Source: Sva-07 sp963698435
GTDB lineage: Bacteria; Actinomycetota; Acidimicrobiia; Acidimicrobiales; Ilumatobacteraceae
NCBI GenBank assembly: GCA_963698435.1
Contig: CAVOQV010000018.1
Location: forward strand, 62,001 to 126,000
Length of the DNA: 64,000 bases
Direction: 5' to 3'
Shown here piece after piece: positions 33,832 to 42,369 of the stretch; the first letter of the stretch is position 1, and each line of letters starts with the position of its first letter. The notes beneath the pieces were generated by a model. That model worked only from the letters and a program-made list of their open reading frames with translations, did not search any database and was not told the DNA's origin. Position numbers and translations under genes: made by a program.

Positions 33832-35214
33832 TCACTCCGCGCTGGCGGTGTGCTCCGCGGCGGCGGCTCGGGCCGCGGCGAACTTGGCCGTCGTCAGGCG
33901 TGGCCCGGCGACGACGAACAACAGCAGCGACATCGCGCCCGCGGCGAGCCACGGCATGCGCAGCGCAACGTCACGCGAGGCGAACTGGTCGACGATCACG
34001 ACGATCAGGCCACCGAGTGCCGCGCCGATCGGCATCATGCCCCACCCGAAGAAGCGGTAGACGCTGTTGACTCGGCCGAGGAGACGATCGGGGATCACCG
34101 ACTGGCGGAAGCTCACCGTGATCACGTTCCACAATGTGCCGACGAACATGAATGCGGCGAGCAGCAGCCACACCGTCGGCCACCAGCTCATCAGCCCGAT
34201 CACGATCGAGAAGATCCCCCCGCCGACGAGTGACAAGGCGAGCGACGGCCCGGTACCGATGCGCCGTGCGACGTTCGAGGCGGTCCATCCGCCGACGATT
34301 CCGCCGACCGCGCCGCCCGTTCCGAGAAGTGCGAACTCGGTCGGGCTCGTCTCGAGTACCTCCTGGCCGTACAGCACGAAGGTTGCCATCGACAGCGTGC
34401 TGATCAGGTTGAGCAGGCCCAGTGTGATCGCCAGGGCGCGCAGCAGATCGTGACGCCACAGCCAGCGGAAGCCCTCGACGAGTTCGACTCGCCACGACGT
34501 GTCCGAACCAGCGTCGGCGCGTGGTGCGAATGTGGACGGCATCCGTTCCGGCGGGCGGATGAACGCGATCAGCGCCGCCGACGCAGCAAAGGTCAGGGAA
34601 TCGGCGTAGAAGGGGAGCGCGAACGACACCGCGATGAGCAATGCGGCCAGCGGTGGTCCGGCGAACGTGTTGGCGACGAGTTCGCCGCTCCACATACGGC
34701 CGTTCGCCTTCTCCAGGTTGTTGGCGTGCACGATCGACGGCAGGAACGTCTGCGCCGAGTTGTCGTAGAGCACTTCGGCGATTCCGAGCAGCAGCGTGGC
34801 GACGAGGATCAGGAGGTAGAGCCCGGTGTCGGTCGCGATCACTGCGGAGGCATCGGACACGATGTCGGGTGCGGGCAGCGTGTTCTGGCGATCCATCACG
34901 ATGGTGGCGATGCCGACCGTGACGATCGCGCGGATCGTGTTGGAGATGACCATCAGCCGCTTGCGGTCGTGCCGGTCGGTGATCACGCCGGCCGGCAGGC
35001 TGAACACCAGCCAGGGGAGTCGCTGGACCACGACGACCAGCGAAATCAGGAGTGGGTTGCGGGTGACCGCTGATGCCAACCACGGATAGGCGATCAGCCC
35101 GATTCCGTCGCCGAGGTTCGAGATCGTGCTCGCCCAGAAGAGCTTGACGTAGTTCGGGCCCAGGCGTTTCGGGTCGAGTCCGGCACGTGCCCCCGCGGTT
35201 GCGACGTCGCTCAC
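33832..35214 (-). CDS. Major facilitator superfamily transporter (MFS_3/enterobactin-exporter-like)
   Basis: 460 residues with about 12 hydrophobic segments. The first helices contain LFWASTISNLGDGIGLIAYPWLASAV, and the loop after helix 2 has GVITDRHDRKRLMV, the MFS A-motif. A second related loop, RQSVIPDRLLGRVNSVYRFFGWG, is typical of the MFS_3 exporter group. The substrate is unknown; such proteins export drugs or siderophores. The GTG start overlaps the stop of the regulator gene by 4 bases once that gene's frameshift is corrected, so regulator and pump form a local control unit. Confidence 0.9.
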   Translation of the reverse strand: MSDVATAGARAGLDPKRLGPNYVKLFWASTISNLGDGIGLIAYPWLASAVTRNPLLISLVVVVQRLPWLVFSLPAGVITDRHDRKRLMVISNTIRAIVTVGIATIVMDRQNTLPAPDIVSDASAVIATDTGLYLLILVATLLLGIAEVLYDNSAQTFLPSIVHANNLEKANGRMWSGELVANTFAGPPLAALLIAVSFALPFYADSLTFAASAALIAFIRPPERMPSTFAPRADAGSDTSWRVELVEGFRWLWRHDLLRALAITLGLLNLISTLSMATFVLYGQEVLETSPTEFALLGTGGAVGGIVGGWTASNVARRIGTGPSLALSLVGGGIFSIVIGLMSWWPTVWLLLAAFMFVGTLWNVITVSFRQSVIPDRLLGRVNSVYRFFGWGMMPIGAALGGLIVVIVDQFASRDVALRMPWLAAGAMSLLLFVVAGPRLTTAKFAAARAAAAEHTASAE

Positions 35215-35749
35215 GACGGCTCTGGGAGAACCGGGTGATCGGTGGGGTACACCGCCGCCACGAAGCCGAACACCACGTCACCGTCGCGGGCAGCGCGGTG
35301 AATTCCTCTGCGAGTTCGACGACTCGGGTGAAGAACTCGTCGGCGCGTTCGGCAGGAATCCGGGCGTGGCGCATGGTGGAGCGCAGGTGTCCAGGCTCTG
35401 CCGCCGCCTCGGCCTGCGCCCGGGCCAGGAAGTTCTGGCGCACGACTCCCGCGGGCATCGGGGTGTCGCCGACGACGATCGTGCGACCGGTTCGGCCGTA
35501 GAGGCGTTCCTCGATCGCCCGCACCTGGCGGGTGCGCACGACCGCGAGGAGGCCGGTGTCGACGAGGACGTCGACGTGGTAGGCGACCGACGACTTCGGT
35601 CGGTCGACCGCGAGCGCCAGCTCCGTGACGGTCGCGGCCCGTTCGAGCACGAGGTCGAGGATCAGGCTCCGCAGCGGATGGGCAAGCGCCTTGAGTTGCT
35701 CGGGTGTGTCGGCCTGGACACTTGGTGCGAGGTCGTAGTCGGGAACCAC
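35211..35749 (-). CDS. ArsR/HTH_20-type regulator of the MFS pump (one frameshift near the C-terminus)
   Basis: About 180 residues from a GTG at 35749. The winged helix reads LKALAHPLRSLILDLVLERAATVTELALAVDRPKSSVAYHVDVLVDTGLLAVVRTR. A C-terminal helical part contains RADEFFTRVVELAEEFTALP. There the frame must shift by one base near 35281-35290 (one base missing), after which DGDVVFGFVAAVYPTDHPVL completes the protein, ending in a stop that overlaps the MFS start (GTGA). Without the shift the frame runs on senselessly through the pump gene. A palindromic operator candidate covers its promoter. Confidence 0.75.
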
Positions 35750-35756
35750 GCTGCCG

Positions 35757-35793
35757 ACTATATCCGACTTGTCTCGAACGATCGAGAAAAGTC
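35757..35793 (-). promoter_or_regulatory. -10 box and 28-bp inverted repeat at the regulator/MFS promoter
   Basis: On the minus strand TATAGT (35762-35757) lies 7 bases before the GTG start, implying a leaderless mRNA. Just upstream, 35766-35793 is an inverted repeat with 12-base arms (GACTTGTCTCGA and TCGAGAAAAGTC, one mismatch) and a 4-base centre ACGA. It covers the -35 region, an ideal place for self-repression by the encoded ArsR-like protein. Confidence 0.7.
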
Positions 35794-35811
35794 GAACATG
35801 ATCTCCGGCCG

Positions 35812-35861
35812 CGTGTGGTGCAGCTCCGGTGGGGCGGGCCACCAGAACTGCACCAGGCACG
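35812..35861 (+). repeat. Palindromic intergenic repeat, copy 3
   Basis: A 50-base nested hairpin. The outer arms are GGTGCAG (35817-35823) and CTGCACC (35848-35854); the inner arms are GTGG and CCAC. It shares the core CGGGCCACC...AGAACTGCA with the copies at 28975 and 31175, in the same orientation. It lies 16 bases beyond the hsp20 stop and upstream of the ArsR-like promoter, so here it would act at the end of hsp20. Confidence 0.65.
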
Positions 35862-35876
35862 GTGTGGCGGCGGTGA

Positions 35877-36326
35877 TCAGGCGTCGGTGGCGTCGCTGGC
35901 CGTGGCATCGACCGCGAGTTGGCCGGTGCCGACGGTGATCTTGCGGGGCTGGGCCTGGGGGGCGACCGGGATCCGCAGGGTCAGCACGCCGTCGGTGTAG
36001 TCGGCTTCGATGCCGTCGGCATCGAGGCCTTCACCGAGGCTGACCTGACGACGGAAGGTGCCTTCGTGGCGCTCGTCGAAGTAGACGCGATCGCCCTCTT
36101 GGCTCTGATAGTTGCGCTCGGCCGACACGGTGAGCACGTTGCGCTCGACGGAGATGTCGATCGAGTCGGCGGCGACGCCGGGCAGGTCGAGGTGGACCCA
36201 GACGTTGTCGCCACGACGGTAGGCATCCATCGGCATCGGACGGCCGGTGACCCACGCCGAGCGGGTCGGGGTGCGCTGGTTGAAGAGCTGATCGAGTTCA
36301 CGGAAGGGGGAGTTCTGCAAGAGCAT
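35877..36326 (-). CDS. Hsp20/alpha-crystallin family small heat-shock protein
   Basis: 149 residues; the ATG at 36326 is preceded by GGAGG at 7 bases. The alpha-crystallin domain occupies about residues 27-125: AYRRGDNVWVHLDLPGVAADSIDISVERNVLTVSAER, FRRQVSLGEGLDADGIEADYTDGVLTLRIP. The last part is the conserved GVLTLRIP strand. The C-terminal tail is Asp/Ala-rich. The protein should form oligomers that hold unfolding proteins. A strong promoter with a HAIR-like operator lies upstream, so induction by heat through HspR is likely. Confidence 0.93.
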   Translation of the reverse strand: MLLQNSPFRELDQLFNQRTPTRSAWVTGRPMPMDAYRRGDNVWVHLDLPGVAADSIDISVERNVLTVSAERNYQSQEGDRVYFDERHEGTFRRQVSLGEGLDADGIEADYTDGVLTLRIPVAPQAQPRKITVGTGQLAVDATASDATDA

Positions 36327-36373
36327 CGGGTGCCTCCAGATCGAAAGATGAGTGTGGACGTGTTGCACCCATG

Positions 36374-36415
36374 AAGATATCAGACATCAGATCACTTGAC
36401 AACCAGTGACTCAGC
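36374..36415 (-). promoter_or_regulatory. hsp20 promoter with HAIR-like (HspR) operator
   Basis: On the minus strand -35 TTGTCA (36402-36397) and -10 TATCTT (36379-36374) are 17 bases apart. Overlapping the -35, the + strand reads CTTGACA (36395-36401), 7 bases, then ACTCAGC (36409-36415). This matches 5 of 7 positions in each half of the HAIR consensus CTTGAGT-N7-ACTCAAG bound by HspR in actinobacteria. The transcript would have a leader of about 40 bases. Confidence 0.7.
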
Positions 36416-36420
36416 ATTGC

Positions 36421-37245
36421 TCAGTTGCGGGAGATCCGACCCTTCATGGCCAGCGAGGCGAGGCCGAAGCTGATCACCATCAGGGCCAATGAAGCGGCGG
36501 CGCCCGCCGCCAGCGCACTCCAGTCCCAGCCCACCGTGATGAGGCTGCGCAGACCTTCGAGCACGTACGTCACCGGGTTGTACGTCGCAATCGTCTGCAA
36601 CCAGCCGGTCAACGCCTCCTCCGGCAGGAACGACGTCGTCAGGAACGCGAACGGGAAGAACAGGATGAAGCTCGAGTTCACCGCTGCGGGGTTGCCCGTC
36701 TTCAGCGCGATCGCGTACGGGAAGCCGGCGAACGCCAGGCCCCACAGCGCCCCGTACAGGATGAACACGACCATCCCCACGAGTCCGGTGACGAACGTCA
36801 CGCCGAACGCCAGGCCGAGCAGGATCACCGGGATGGTGAGCGCGAGGATCGACACGACGTCGGCCGCCATCAGACCGAGCAGCAGCATCGGCCGACGGGT
36901 CGGCGTGAGCAGGAGCCGGTCGAAGTAGCCGCTCTGGATGTCGGTGACGAGCGCGCCCGCACGCGAGATCCCGGTGACCGCGAAGATGATCGCCACCGGG
37001 AGCTGGAATGCCTTGAAGTCCTCGACGGCACCGCTGGCCTGAGCGAAGTCCTGCAGCGCGCCGACGTTCACGACGTAGAAGAACACCGGTGTGATCAGCG
37101 CGGGGATGAAGAACTCGGGCTCGCGGAACGCGCCGCGGATGGCCCGCCCTGCGATGGTGACGAAGTCGTGGAACCACGAGGATCGACGGGCGAGTGGTGC
37201 CTCGGCGAGCACCGGTTCGGCCGTGGTCGTTGCGGTGGTCGTCAT
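36421..37245 (-). CDS. ABC-2 type transporter permease (DrrB-like)
   Basis: 274 residues with six hydrophobic segments. An N-terminal cytoplasmic tail leads to FREPEFFIPALITPVFFYVVNVGAL, then RAGALVTDIQSGYFDRLLLTPTRR, the conserved loop of DrrB/NodJ-type ABC-2 permeases, and the C-terminal LTGWLQTIATYNPVTYVLEGLRSL signature. It pairs with the ATPase gene just upstream, whose stop overlaps this start (ATGA, 37242-37245). Export of a hydrophobic small molecule or lipid is the usual role; the substrate is unknown. It ends just beyond the hsp20 operator. Confidence 0.9.
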   Translation of the reverse strand: MTTTATTTAEPVLAEAPLARRSSWFHDFVTIAGRAIRGAFREPEFFIPALITPVFFYVVNVGALQDFAQASGAVEDFKAFQLPVAIIFAVTGISRAGALVTDIQSGYFDRLLLTPTRRPMLLLGLMAADVVSILALTIPVILLGLAFGVTFVTGLVGMVVFILYGALWGLAFAGFPYAIALKTGNPAAVNSSFILFFPFAFLTTSFLPEEALTGWLQTIATYNPVTYVLEGLRSLITVGWDWSALAAGAAASLALMVISFGLASLAMKGRISRN

Positions 37246-38219
37246 GGCGATGCCTCCAGTTCGGGTTCGTCGGACTCGTCGCTCTCGGCGAAGTGGGTGC
37301 CGGTGACCTGCAGGTACACGTCGTCGAGCGTCGGGGTGCGCAGGGTGAGCGACCGCACCGGCACGCCGCACCCGTTGAGCGCGACGGCGACCTGCGCGAT
37401 CAGACCAGCGCCGTCGGTGGTCACCACGGCGAGTTCGTTGTGGTGGATCTGGACCTCGTCGATCCCGTCGACGGCACGCACCGCGTCGGCCGCGGCTGCC
37501 ACGTCGCCTTCGACCTCGGCCTGGATCAGGTCGGCGCCGATCTCACGCTTGAGTGCCGCCGGCTCGCCTTCGGCCTTGATGAGACCGTTGGCGATGATCC
37601 CGACCCGGTCGGCCAGTTCGTCGGCCTCCTCGAGGTACTGGGTCGTGAGGAAGATCGTCATGCCGTGTTCGCGGTTGAGGCGTCGGACCTCCGCCCACAC
37701 CGATGACCGGCTGACCGGGTCGAGGCCGGTGGTGGGCTCGTCGAGAAACAGCACCTGCGGGCGGTGGATCAGCGACATGGCCAGGTCGAGGCGCCGCTTC
37801 ATGCCGCCCGAGTACGACTCGACGCGGTTGTCGATCGCGTCGCCGATGTCGACCAGTCCGATGACGTCGTCCATGCGTTGGGCGATGTCGTGCTTGCTCA
37901 GCCCGTACAACCTGCCCTGGAGGCGGAGCATCTCGCGCCCGGTCTGCTTGCCGTCGATCGACGAGTCCTGGAGCGCCACGCCGATCCGCAACCGGATGTC
38001 GTCCGGCTGGGAACCGACGTCGAACCCGGCCACCGTGGCGGTGCCGGACGTGATACCGAGCAGGGTGCACAACATCTTGACCGTGGTCGACTTGCCCGCG
38101 CCGTTGGGTCCCAGGAATCCGTAGATCTCACCGTCGGCGACATCGAGATCGATGCCGGCGACCGCGTCGAAGTCGCCGAAGGTTCGTCGGAGCGCTCGTG
38201 CCTGGATCGCCGAATTCAT
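37242..38219 (-). CDS. ABC transporter ATP-binding protein (DrrA-like)
   Basis: 325 residues. Walker A GPNGAGKSTTVKML (about 37-50), the Q-loop region GVALQDSSIDGKQTG, signature ESYSGGMKRRLDLAMSLI, Walker B VLFLDEPTTGLDP and switch His region IFLTTQYLEEADELADRV. The C-terminal DrrA-type extension ends in SLTLRTPTLDDVYLQVTG. It energises the ABC-2 permease encoded immediately downstream. A 96-base gap separates it from the second ABC set upstream, so the two sets may be transcribed together or separately. Confidence 0.93.
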   Translation of the reverse strand: MNSAIQARALRRTFGDFDAVAGIDLDVADGEIYGFLGPNGAGKSTTVKMLCTLLGITSGTATVAGFDVGSQPDDIRLRIGVALQDSSIDGKQTGREMLRLQGRLYGLSKHDIAQRMDDVIGLVDIGDAIDNRVESYSGGMKRRLDLAMSLIHRPQVLFLDEPTTGLDPVSRSSVWAEVRRLNREHGMTIFLTTQYLEEADELADRVGIIANGLIKAEGEPAALKREIGADLIQAEVEGDVAAAADAVRAVDGIDEVQIHHNELAVVTTDGAGLIAQVAVALNGCGVPVRSLTLRTPTLDDVYLQVTGTHFAESDESDEPELEASP

Positions 38220-38315
38220 GTCCGTGAGGATGCCGTCGCGCAGCGAGCTTCATGCCCTCCGCAAGAAATCGTCCCGGCCGACGGTCCTCCCGGGGACGGG
38301 GCCGGGGTTGGACCG

Positions 38316-39014
38316 TCAGGCTTCGAGGCGGCCGTCGACGATGTGGACGCTGCGGTCGCAGAAGTGGGTGATGCGCTCGTCGTGGGTGACCACGATCGCC
38401 GCGATCCCACGGGACTTCATCTCACTCTGGATCAGTTCCATCACCTGCTCGCCGAGCTTGGTGTCGAGCGCCGAGGTGGGCTCGTCGAACAGCACCAGTG
38501 CGGGGTCGTTCATCAGCGCCCGGCCGATCGCGACGCGCTGGCGCTGGCCTCCCGAGAGTTGCGACGGCAGGTTCTTGGCTCGGTCGGCGAGCCCCAGTTC
38601 CTCCAGCAGCTGATCGGCACGTGCCTTCGCCGGCGCACCCGTGCGCCTGCCGAGTTCGTCGACCACCAGTAGGTTCTCGCGGGCGTTGAGGAACGGCACC
38701 AGATTGACCGATTGGAACACGAAACCGACCTTGTCCTGGCGGAACTTCGTCAGCTCCTTGGCGTTGTGGCCCGAGATGTCCTCGCCACCGACGACGATGG
38801 TCCCTTCGGTCGCCGAGAGAATGCCGCCGGCGATGGAACACAGCGTGGTCTTGCCCGAGCCGGAGGGTCCGACGAGAGCGACCATCTCGTCGCTCGCCAG
38901 GGTCAGCGTGGCGTGGTCGAGGGCGACGACGTCGGAGCCGTCGCCCATCGTGTACACCTTGCGGACGTCGTTGAGTTGGAGTGCCGTCGACACGGCAGCG
39001 GGCGCAGTGGTCAT
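38316..39014 (-). CDS. ABC transporter ATP-binding protein (MacB/LolD-like)
   Basis: 232 residues. Walker A GPSGSGKTTLCS, Q-loop VGFVFQSVNLVP, signature LSGGQRQRVAIGRAL, Walker B LVLFDEPTSALD and switch VVTHDERI. The compact form and the adjacent FtsX-like permeases identify the MacB/LolD mechanotransmission type. Its start overlaps the stop of the downstream-oriented permease gene by 4 bases (ATGA, 39011-39014). It is the last gene of the operon reading 41256 to 38316. Confidence 0.93.
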   Translation of the reverse strand: MTTAPAAVSTALQLNDVRKVYTMGDGSDVVALDHATLTLASDEMVALVGPSGSGKTTLCSIAGGILSATEGTIVVGGEDISGHNAKELTKFRQDKVGFVFQSVNLVPFLNARENLLVVDELGRRTGAPAKARADQLLEELGLADRAKNLPSQLSGGQRQRVAIGRALMNDPALVLFDEPTSALDTKLGEQVMELIQSEMKSRGIAAIVVTHDERITHFCDRSVHIVDGRLEA

Positions 39015-40114
39015 GAGGTGGTTCCGATCGCGGAGGCAGGGTCGATGCGCAAGACGCGGCGCAGGGAGAACGAACAGCCGAGGACGGCGGCGACGAGCAG
39101 GAGCACGACGCTGAGGATGATGCGCGACGGGGTGACGAGCAGCGGGATCGACCCCGGCGGGAGCAGTATGTCGAGCAGCACCACGAGGGTGCCGGCGATC
39201 AGCGCGGCGATCCCGGTGACGACCACGGCCTGGGCGACGAGGCCGGCGAAGATCGTCGAGGACTTCGCTCCGAGAGCCTTGAGGACGCCGTAGAGGCTCG
39301 TGCGTTCAACCGTGAGCAGTGCGAAGAACAGCCCGATCACGACGAGCGCGATCGCGACGGTGACGCCGATGATCTGGTTGAACGTCGCCTGTTGCTCGGT
39401 GACGCCCGGAATCGCGTCGACGGCACCTTGGACGGTGTAGGAGTCGGTGGCGCCGCTCGTCGCTGCGTCGATCGCTCCGGGGAGGTCGTCGCCGTCACCA
39501 CGCACGATCAACGCCTGGAACACGTCAGGCCCGAGCTGGGCGTCAGGACGGTTGGCGCTCAGCGTGTCGCGCCAGGTGTCGGGTGACGCCCACAGACTCG
39601 ACTGTCCGTTGAAGTTCGTGTCCTCCACGAATCCGATGATCTCGATCGGTGTCCGGGCCGGACCGACTTCGATGATCATGCCCTCCTCGACGCCCTCGGC
39701 CTCGATGCTCTCGTCCGCCCAGGCCTGGCCGTAGGGAGGTGCATCGGGGACGCCGTCGGGAGCGAGCTCGTAGCCGAAGAGCGCGACGCTGGCCAGATCA
39801 CGGGGTCCGTTGCCGGGCACGCGAGCGCCGAGCTGGACGTTGCCGATCCCGCCGACCTCGGTGACGCCGTCGACCGCTTCGACCTGCGCACGGAGCTCCG
39901 GGTCGATCCGGCTGCGCACGAACGATGCCTGGGCGGTGTCGGAGTAGACGATCGCATCGGCGTTCTGCGCACGGATTGCGCCAGTCGACGAAGCGATCAG
40001 TCCGTCGAGGAGACCGCCGAGGAACATCAGCAGGATCGCGATCAGGGTGAGGATCACCGTGGCCGTGGCGAAGCGACCTGGACGGCGCCGCAGTTCCTTC
40101 AGGGCGAGCTTCAC
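39011..40114 (-). CDS. FtsX-like ABC permease, second of a paralogous pair
   Basis: 367 residues from a GTG whose GTGA overlaps the stop of the preceding permease. An N-terminal TM helix (ATATVILTLIAILLMFLGGLL) is followed by about 210 extracytoplasmic residues (a MacB-type periplasmic core-like domain) and three C-terminal TM helices with the FtsX signature TVERTSLYGVLKALGAKSSTIF. The order TM - large domain - three TMs is that of MacB/LolC-type permeases. It probably forms a heterodimer with the product of 40111-41256. Confidence 0.88.
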   Translation of the reverse strand: MKLALKELRRRPGRFATATVILTLIAILLMFLGGLLDGLIASSTGAIRAQNADAIVYSDTAQASFVRSRIDPELRAQVEAVDGVTEVGGIGNVQLGARVPGNGPRDLASVALFGYELAPDGVPDAPPYGQAWADESIEAEGVEEGMIIEVGPARTPIEIIGFVEDTNFNGQSSLWASPDTWRDTLSANRPDAQLGPDVFQALIVRGDGDDLPGAIDAATSGATDSYTVQGAVDAIPGVTEQQATFNQIIGVTVAIALVVIGLFFALLTVERTSLYGVLKALGAKSSTIFAGLVAQAVVVTGIAALIAGTLVVLLDILLPPGSIPLLVTPSRIILSVVLLLVAAVLGCSFSLRRVLRIDPASAIGTTS

Positions 40115-41256
40115 GATCCCACCCCCTGCCCGGTGGTCGCTTCGATCGGGTCGATCTTCAGCACTCGGCGAGCGGCGACGAGCGAACTCAACACACCGAG
40201 CGACAGCAGCAGCACCGACCAGAAGATCACGGCGGCGGTCTCGAATTGGAGCGCGATGCCGCCAAGGGCCTGTTGTGACACCGGGTAGTAGAGCAGCGTG
40301 CCGATCAGCAGGCCGATGCCGATGATCACCACCACCTGGATCAGCAGTGACGACACCAGGCGGCCCACGGGCGCGCCGATCGCCCGCAACAGCGTCAACG
40401 AGTTGGCCTTCTGGAACGTGACGATCAGGAAGAAGAGGCCGGTCACGCACGGCACGACCAGCCCGTAGAGCAGGAAGATGATGTTGAACGACTGCTGCAC
40501 CTGGGCGACGCCGGGCGTCTCGGCCGCCGCATCCTCCCTGGTCAAGGCGTCGAGCGCGAGTGACTGCTCGTTGATCGACGCGACCGCCTCGTCGGGCGTG
40601 AAGCCGTCGGCGGGGATCACGCCGAGCACGTTCGGCAGCGGAGTGCCCGCGTCCGGGTTCACGCTCTTCACCGCGGCCAGATAGGTGTCGTACGAGACGA
40701 ACAGCGTCGGCGCGACGTTGAGCTGAGCGTTCTCGGCCACGCCGACGATCGTGATCTGCTTGCCGCCCGGCAGCAGCGTGACCGTGTCGTCGATGCCGTA
40801 GCCGAGTTGGACATCGGCGTCGCTGACCACGCCCTCGTCGTCGGCGGTGGGAAGGCGACCGTCGACCACGGTGGTCGGCGCCCCGATGCCGTTGCCGTCG
40901 GGGCCGAGCTCGTAGCCGATCAGTGTGGTGTCGAACGTGTCGCCGTCGGCGTTGCCGCTCGGCAGGCCGGTGAAGGTGCCCTGGCCGATCGGACCGGTCT
41001 CGCCGGTGCCGGGCGCGGCGAGGACGTCGGCCTCCATGTCGGGGGTGATCACGCTGCCCTGGAGCACGCGCTGGCCGTCGACGCTGTACACGAGCACGGG
41101 CGCGTTCTGCTCGCGGATCGCACCGATGAAACCGGTGATCAACCCGTTCTGCAGCGACTGCTGGAACAGGATCAGGAACACCAGGAGCGCGATGGCAGCG
41201 ATCAGCAGAGCGAAACGCACCTTGGCGCGTGCCATTTCCTTGAACGCCAGAAACAT
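40111..41256 (-). CDS. FtsX-like ABC permease, first of a paralogous pair
   Basis: 381 residues. Same topology as its partner: one N-terminal TM (VRFALLIAAIALLVFLILFQ), a large extracytoplasmic domain (about 40-250), then three TMs including FLIVTFQKANSLTLLRAIGAPVGRLV, the FtsX-family loop. The C-terminal RRVLKIDPIEA is shared with the partner's RRVLRIDPASA, which shows an internal duplication. It is the first gene of a three-gene operon. The 92-base gap upstream is divergent with the LLM-class oxidoreductase gene. Confidence 0.88.
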   Translation of the reverse strand: MFLAFKEMARAKVRFALLIAAIALLVFLILFQQSLQNGLITGFIGAIREQNAPVLVYSVDGQRVLQGSVITPDMEADVLAAPGTGETGPIGQGTFTGLPSGNADGDTFDTTLIGYELGPDGNGIGAPTTVVDGRLPTADDEGVVSDADVQLGYGIDDTVTLLPGGKQITIVGVAENAQLNVAPTLFVSYDTYLAAVKSVNPDAGTPLPNVLGVIPADGFTPDEAVASINEQSLALDALTREDAAAETPGVAQVQQSFNIIFLLYGLVVPCVTGLFFLIVTFQKANSLTLLRAIGAPVGRLVSSLLIQVVVIIGIGLLIGTLLYYPVSQQALGGIALQFETAAVIFWSVLLLSLGVLSSLVAARRVLKIDPIEATTGQGVGS

Positions 41257-41348
41257 CGTCGGGGGGACCTCGTCGCAGGACGCTACCGACGATCCGTTCG
41301 AACCGCCCGTCGTTGGCGGTGCCTCCGGTGCCGTGGGAAGCTGCGCAG

Positions 41349-42347
41349 ATGACGTATCCGGTTGCGCTGTACCTCCAAGACGCCCACGACATCCGCCAGG
41401 GCATCGAGCTCGTGCAGTACGCCGAGGCCAACGGGTTCGACGCGGTCTGGCAGGCCGACAGCCGGCTCGTCCGCGACGCAGTCGTGCCGATGGCGGCCTT
41501 CGCGGCGAGCACCGATCGGATCAAGATCGGCTCCGGCGTGATCGACATCTGGACGCGCAACCCTGCCCGACTCGCTTCGACGTTCTCGACGCTCGACGAT
41601 CTCGCACCCGGTCGAATGATCTGCGGCCTCGGCGCGTGGTGGGATCCGCTCGCCGCGAAGGTCGGCATCGACCGGGCACGCCCGCTCAAGGTGATGCGTG
41701 AGGTCGTCGACGCCGTACGCGGCTTGCTGAACAACGAGACGGTGACGATCGACGGCTTCCATGTCCAGCTCGACGGGGTCGAACTCGACTACGTGCACCA
41801 GGAGCGTCGCTCGAAGGACGTGCCGATCTACATCGGTGCCACCGGCATGCAGATGATGGAGCTGACCGGCGAGATCGCCGACGGTGCGGTGCTGAACTAT
41901 CTCGTGTCGCCGAGCTACAACGTCGGCGCGCTGGAGGCACTCGAGCGTGGTGCCGCGAAAGCCGGCCGGACGCTCGACGACATCGACCGGCCGCAGCTCG
42001 TCGTGTGCTCGGTGGACGAGGATCGTCAGGCGGCGCTCGATGGCGCCCGGCTGCTCGTCACGCAGTACCTCGGCCAGCAGCCCCACATCATGAAGGCGTC
42101 GGGTGTGCCACAGGAGTTGCTCGACGAGATCGGTGAGGTCCTCACGTGGCCGGCCACCCACGACCAGGTCGTCGCAGCAAGCAAGCTCGTCCCCGACGAG
42201 ATCGTTCAGATGATCACGGCGTCCGGAACGCCCGATGAGGTCCGAGCCAAAGTCGACGAGTACGTGGCATCTGGCTGTACGTGCCCGATCCTCTATCCGC
42301 TCGCGGACGATGTCCATCTGATGATCGACACCTTCGCCCGCGCCTGA
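41349..42347 (+). CDS. LLM-class (luciferase-like, probably F420-dependent) oxidoreductase
   Basis: 332 residues. The TIM-barrel start YPVALYLQDAHDIRQGIELVQYAEANGFDAVWQADSRLVRDAVVPMAAFAASTDRIKIG is the hallmark of the luciferase-like superfamily, with the later GLGAWWDPLAAKVGIDRARPLKVMREVVD and PIYIGATGMQMMELTGEIADGAVLN as in F420-dependent methylenetetrahydromethanopterin-reductase relatives. The enzyme should transfer hydride between F420 (or FMN) and a small substrate. Twenty-two bases separate it from the dienelactone hydrolase gene on the same strand, so the two may act in one degradative pathway. Confidence 0.88.
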   Translation: MTYPVALYLQDAHDIRQGIELVQYAEANGFDAVWQADSRLVRDAVVPMAAFAASTDRIKIGSGVIDIWTRNPARLASTFSTLDDLAPGRMICGLGAWWDPLAAKVGIDRARPLKVMREVVDAVRGLLNNETVTIDGFHVQLDGVELDYVHQERRSKDVPIYIGATGMQMMELTGEIADGAVLNYLVSPSYNVGALEALERGAAKAGRTLDDIDRPQLVVCSVDEDRQAALDGARLLVTQYLGQQPHIMKASGVPQELLDEIGEVLTWPATHDQVVAASKLVPDEIVQMITASGTPDEVRAKVDEYVASGCTCPILYPLADDVHLMIDTFARA

Positions 42348-42356
42348 CCCCGCAAC

Positions 42357-42362
42357 TATCGT
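42357..42362 (+). promoter_or_regulatory. -10-like box before the dienelactone hydrolase gene
   Basis: TATCGT ends 7 bases before the ATG at 42370, a leaderless arrangement like those before the fur-like and ispD genes. If active, it would let the hydrolase be transcribed apart from the upstream LLM gene. No clear -35 box is seen. Confidence 0.35.
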
Positions 42363-42369
42363 CGTTCCG

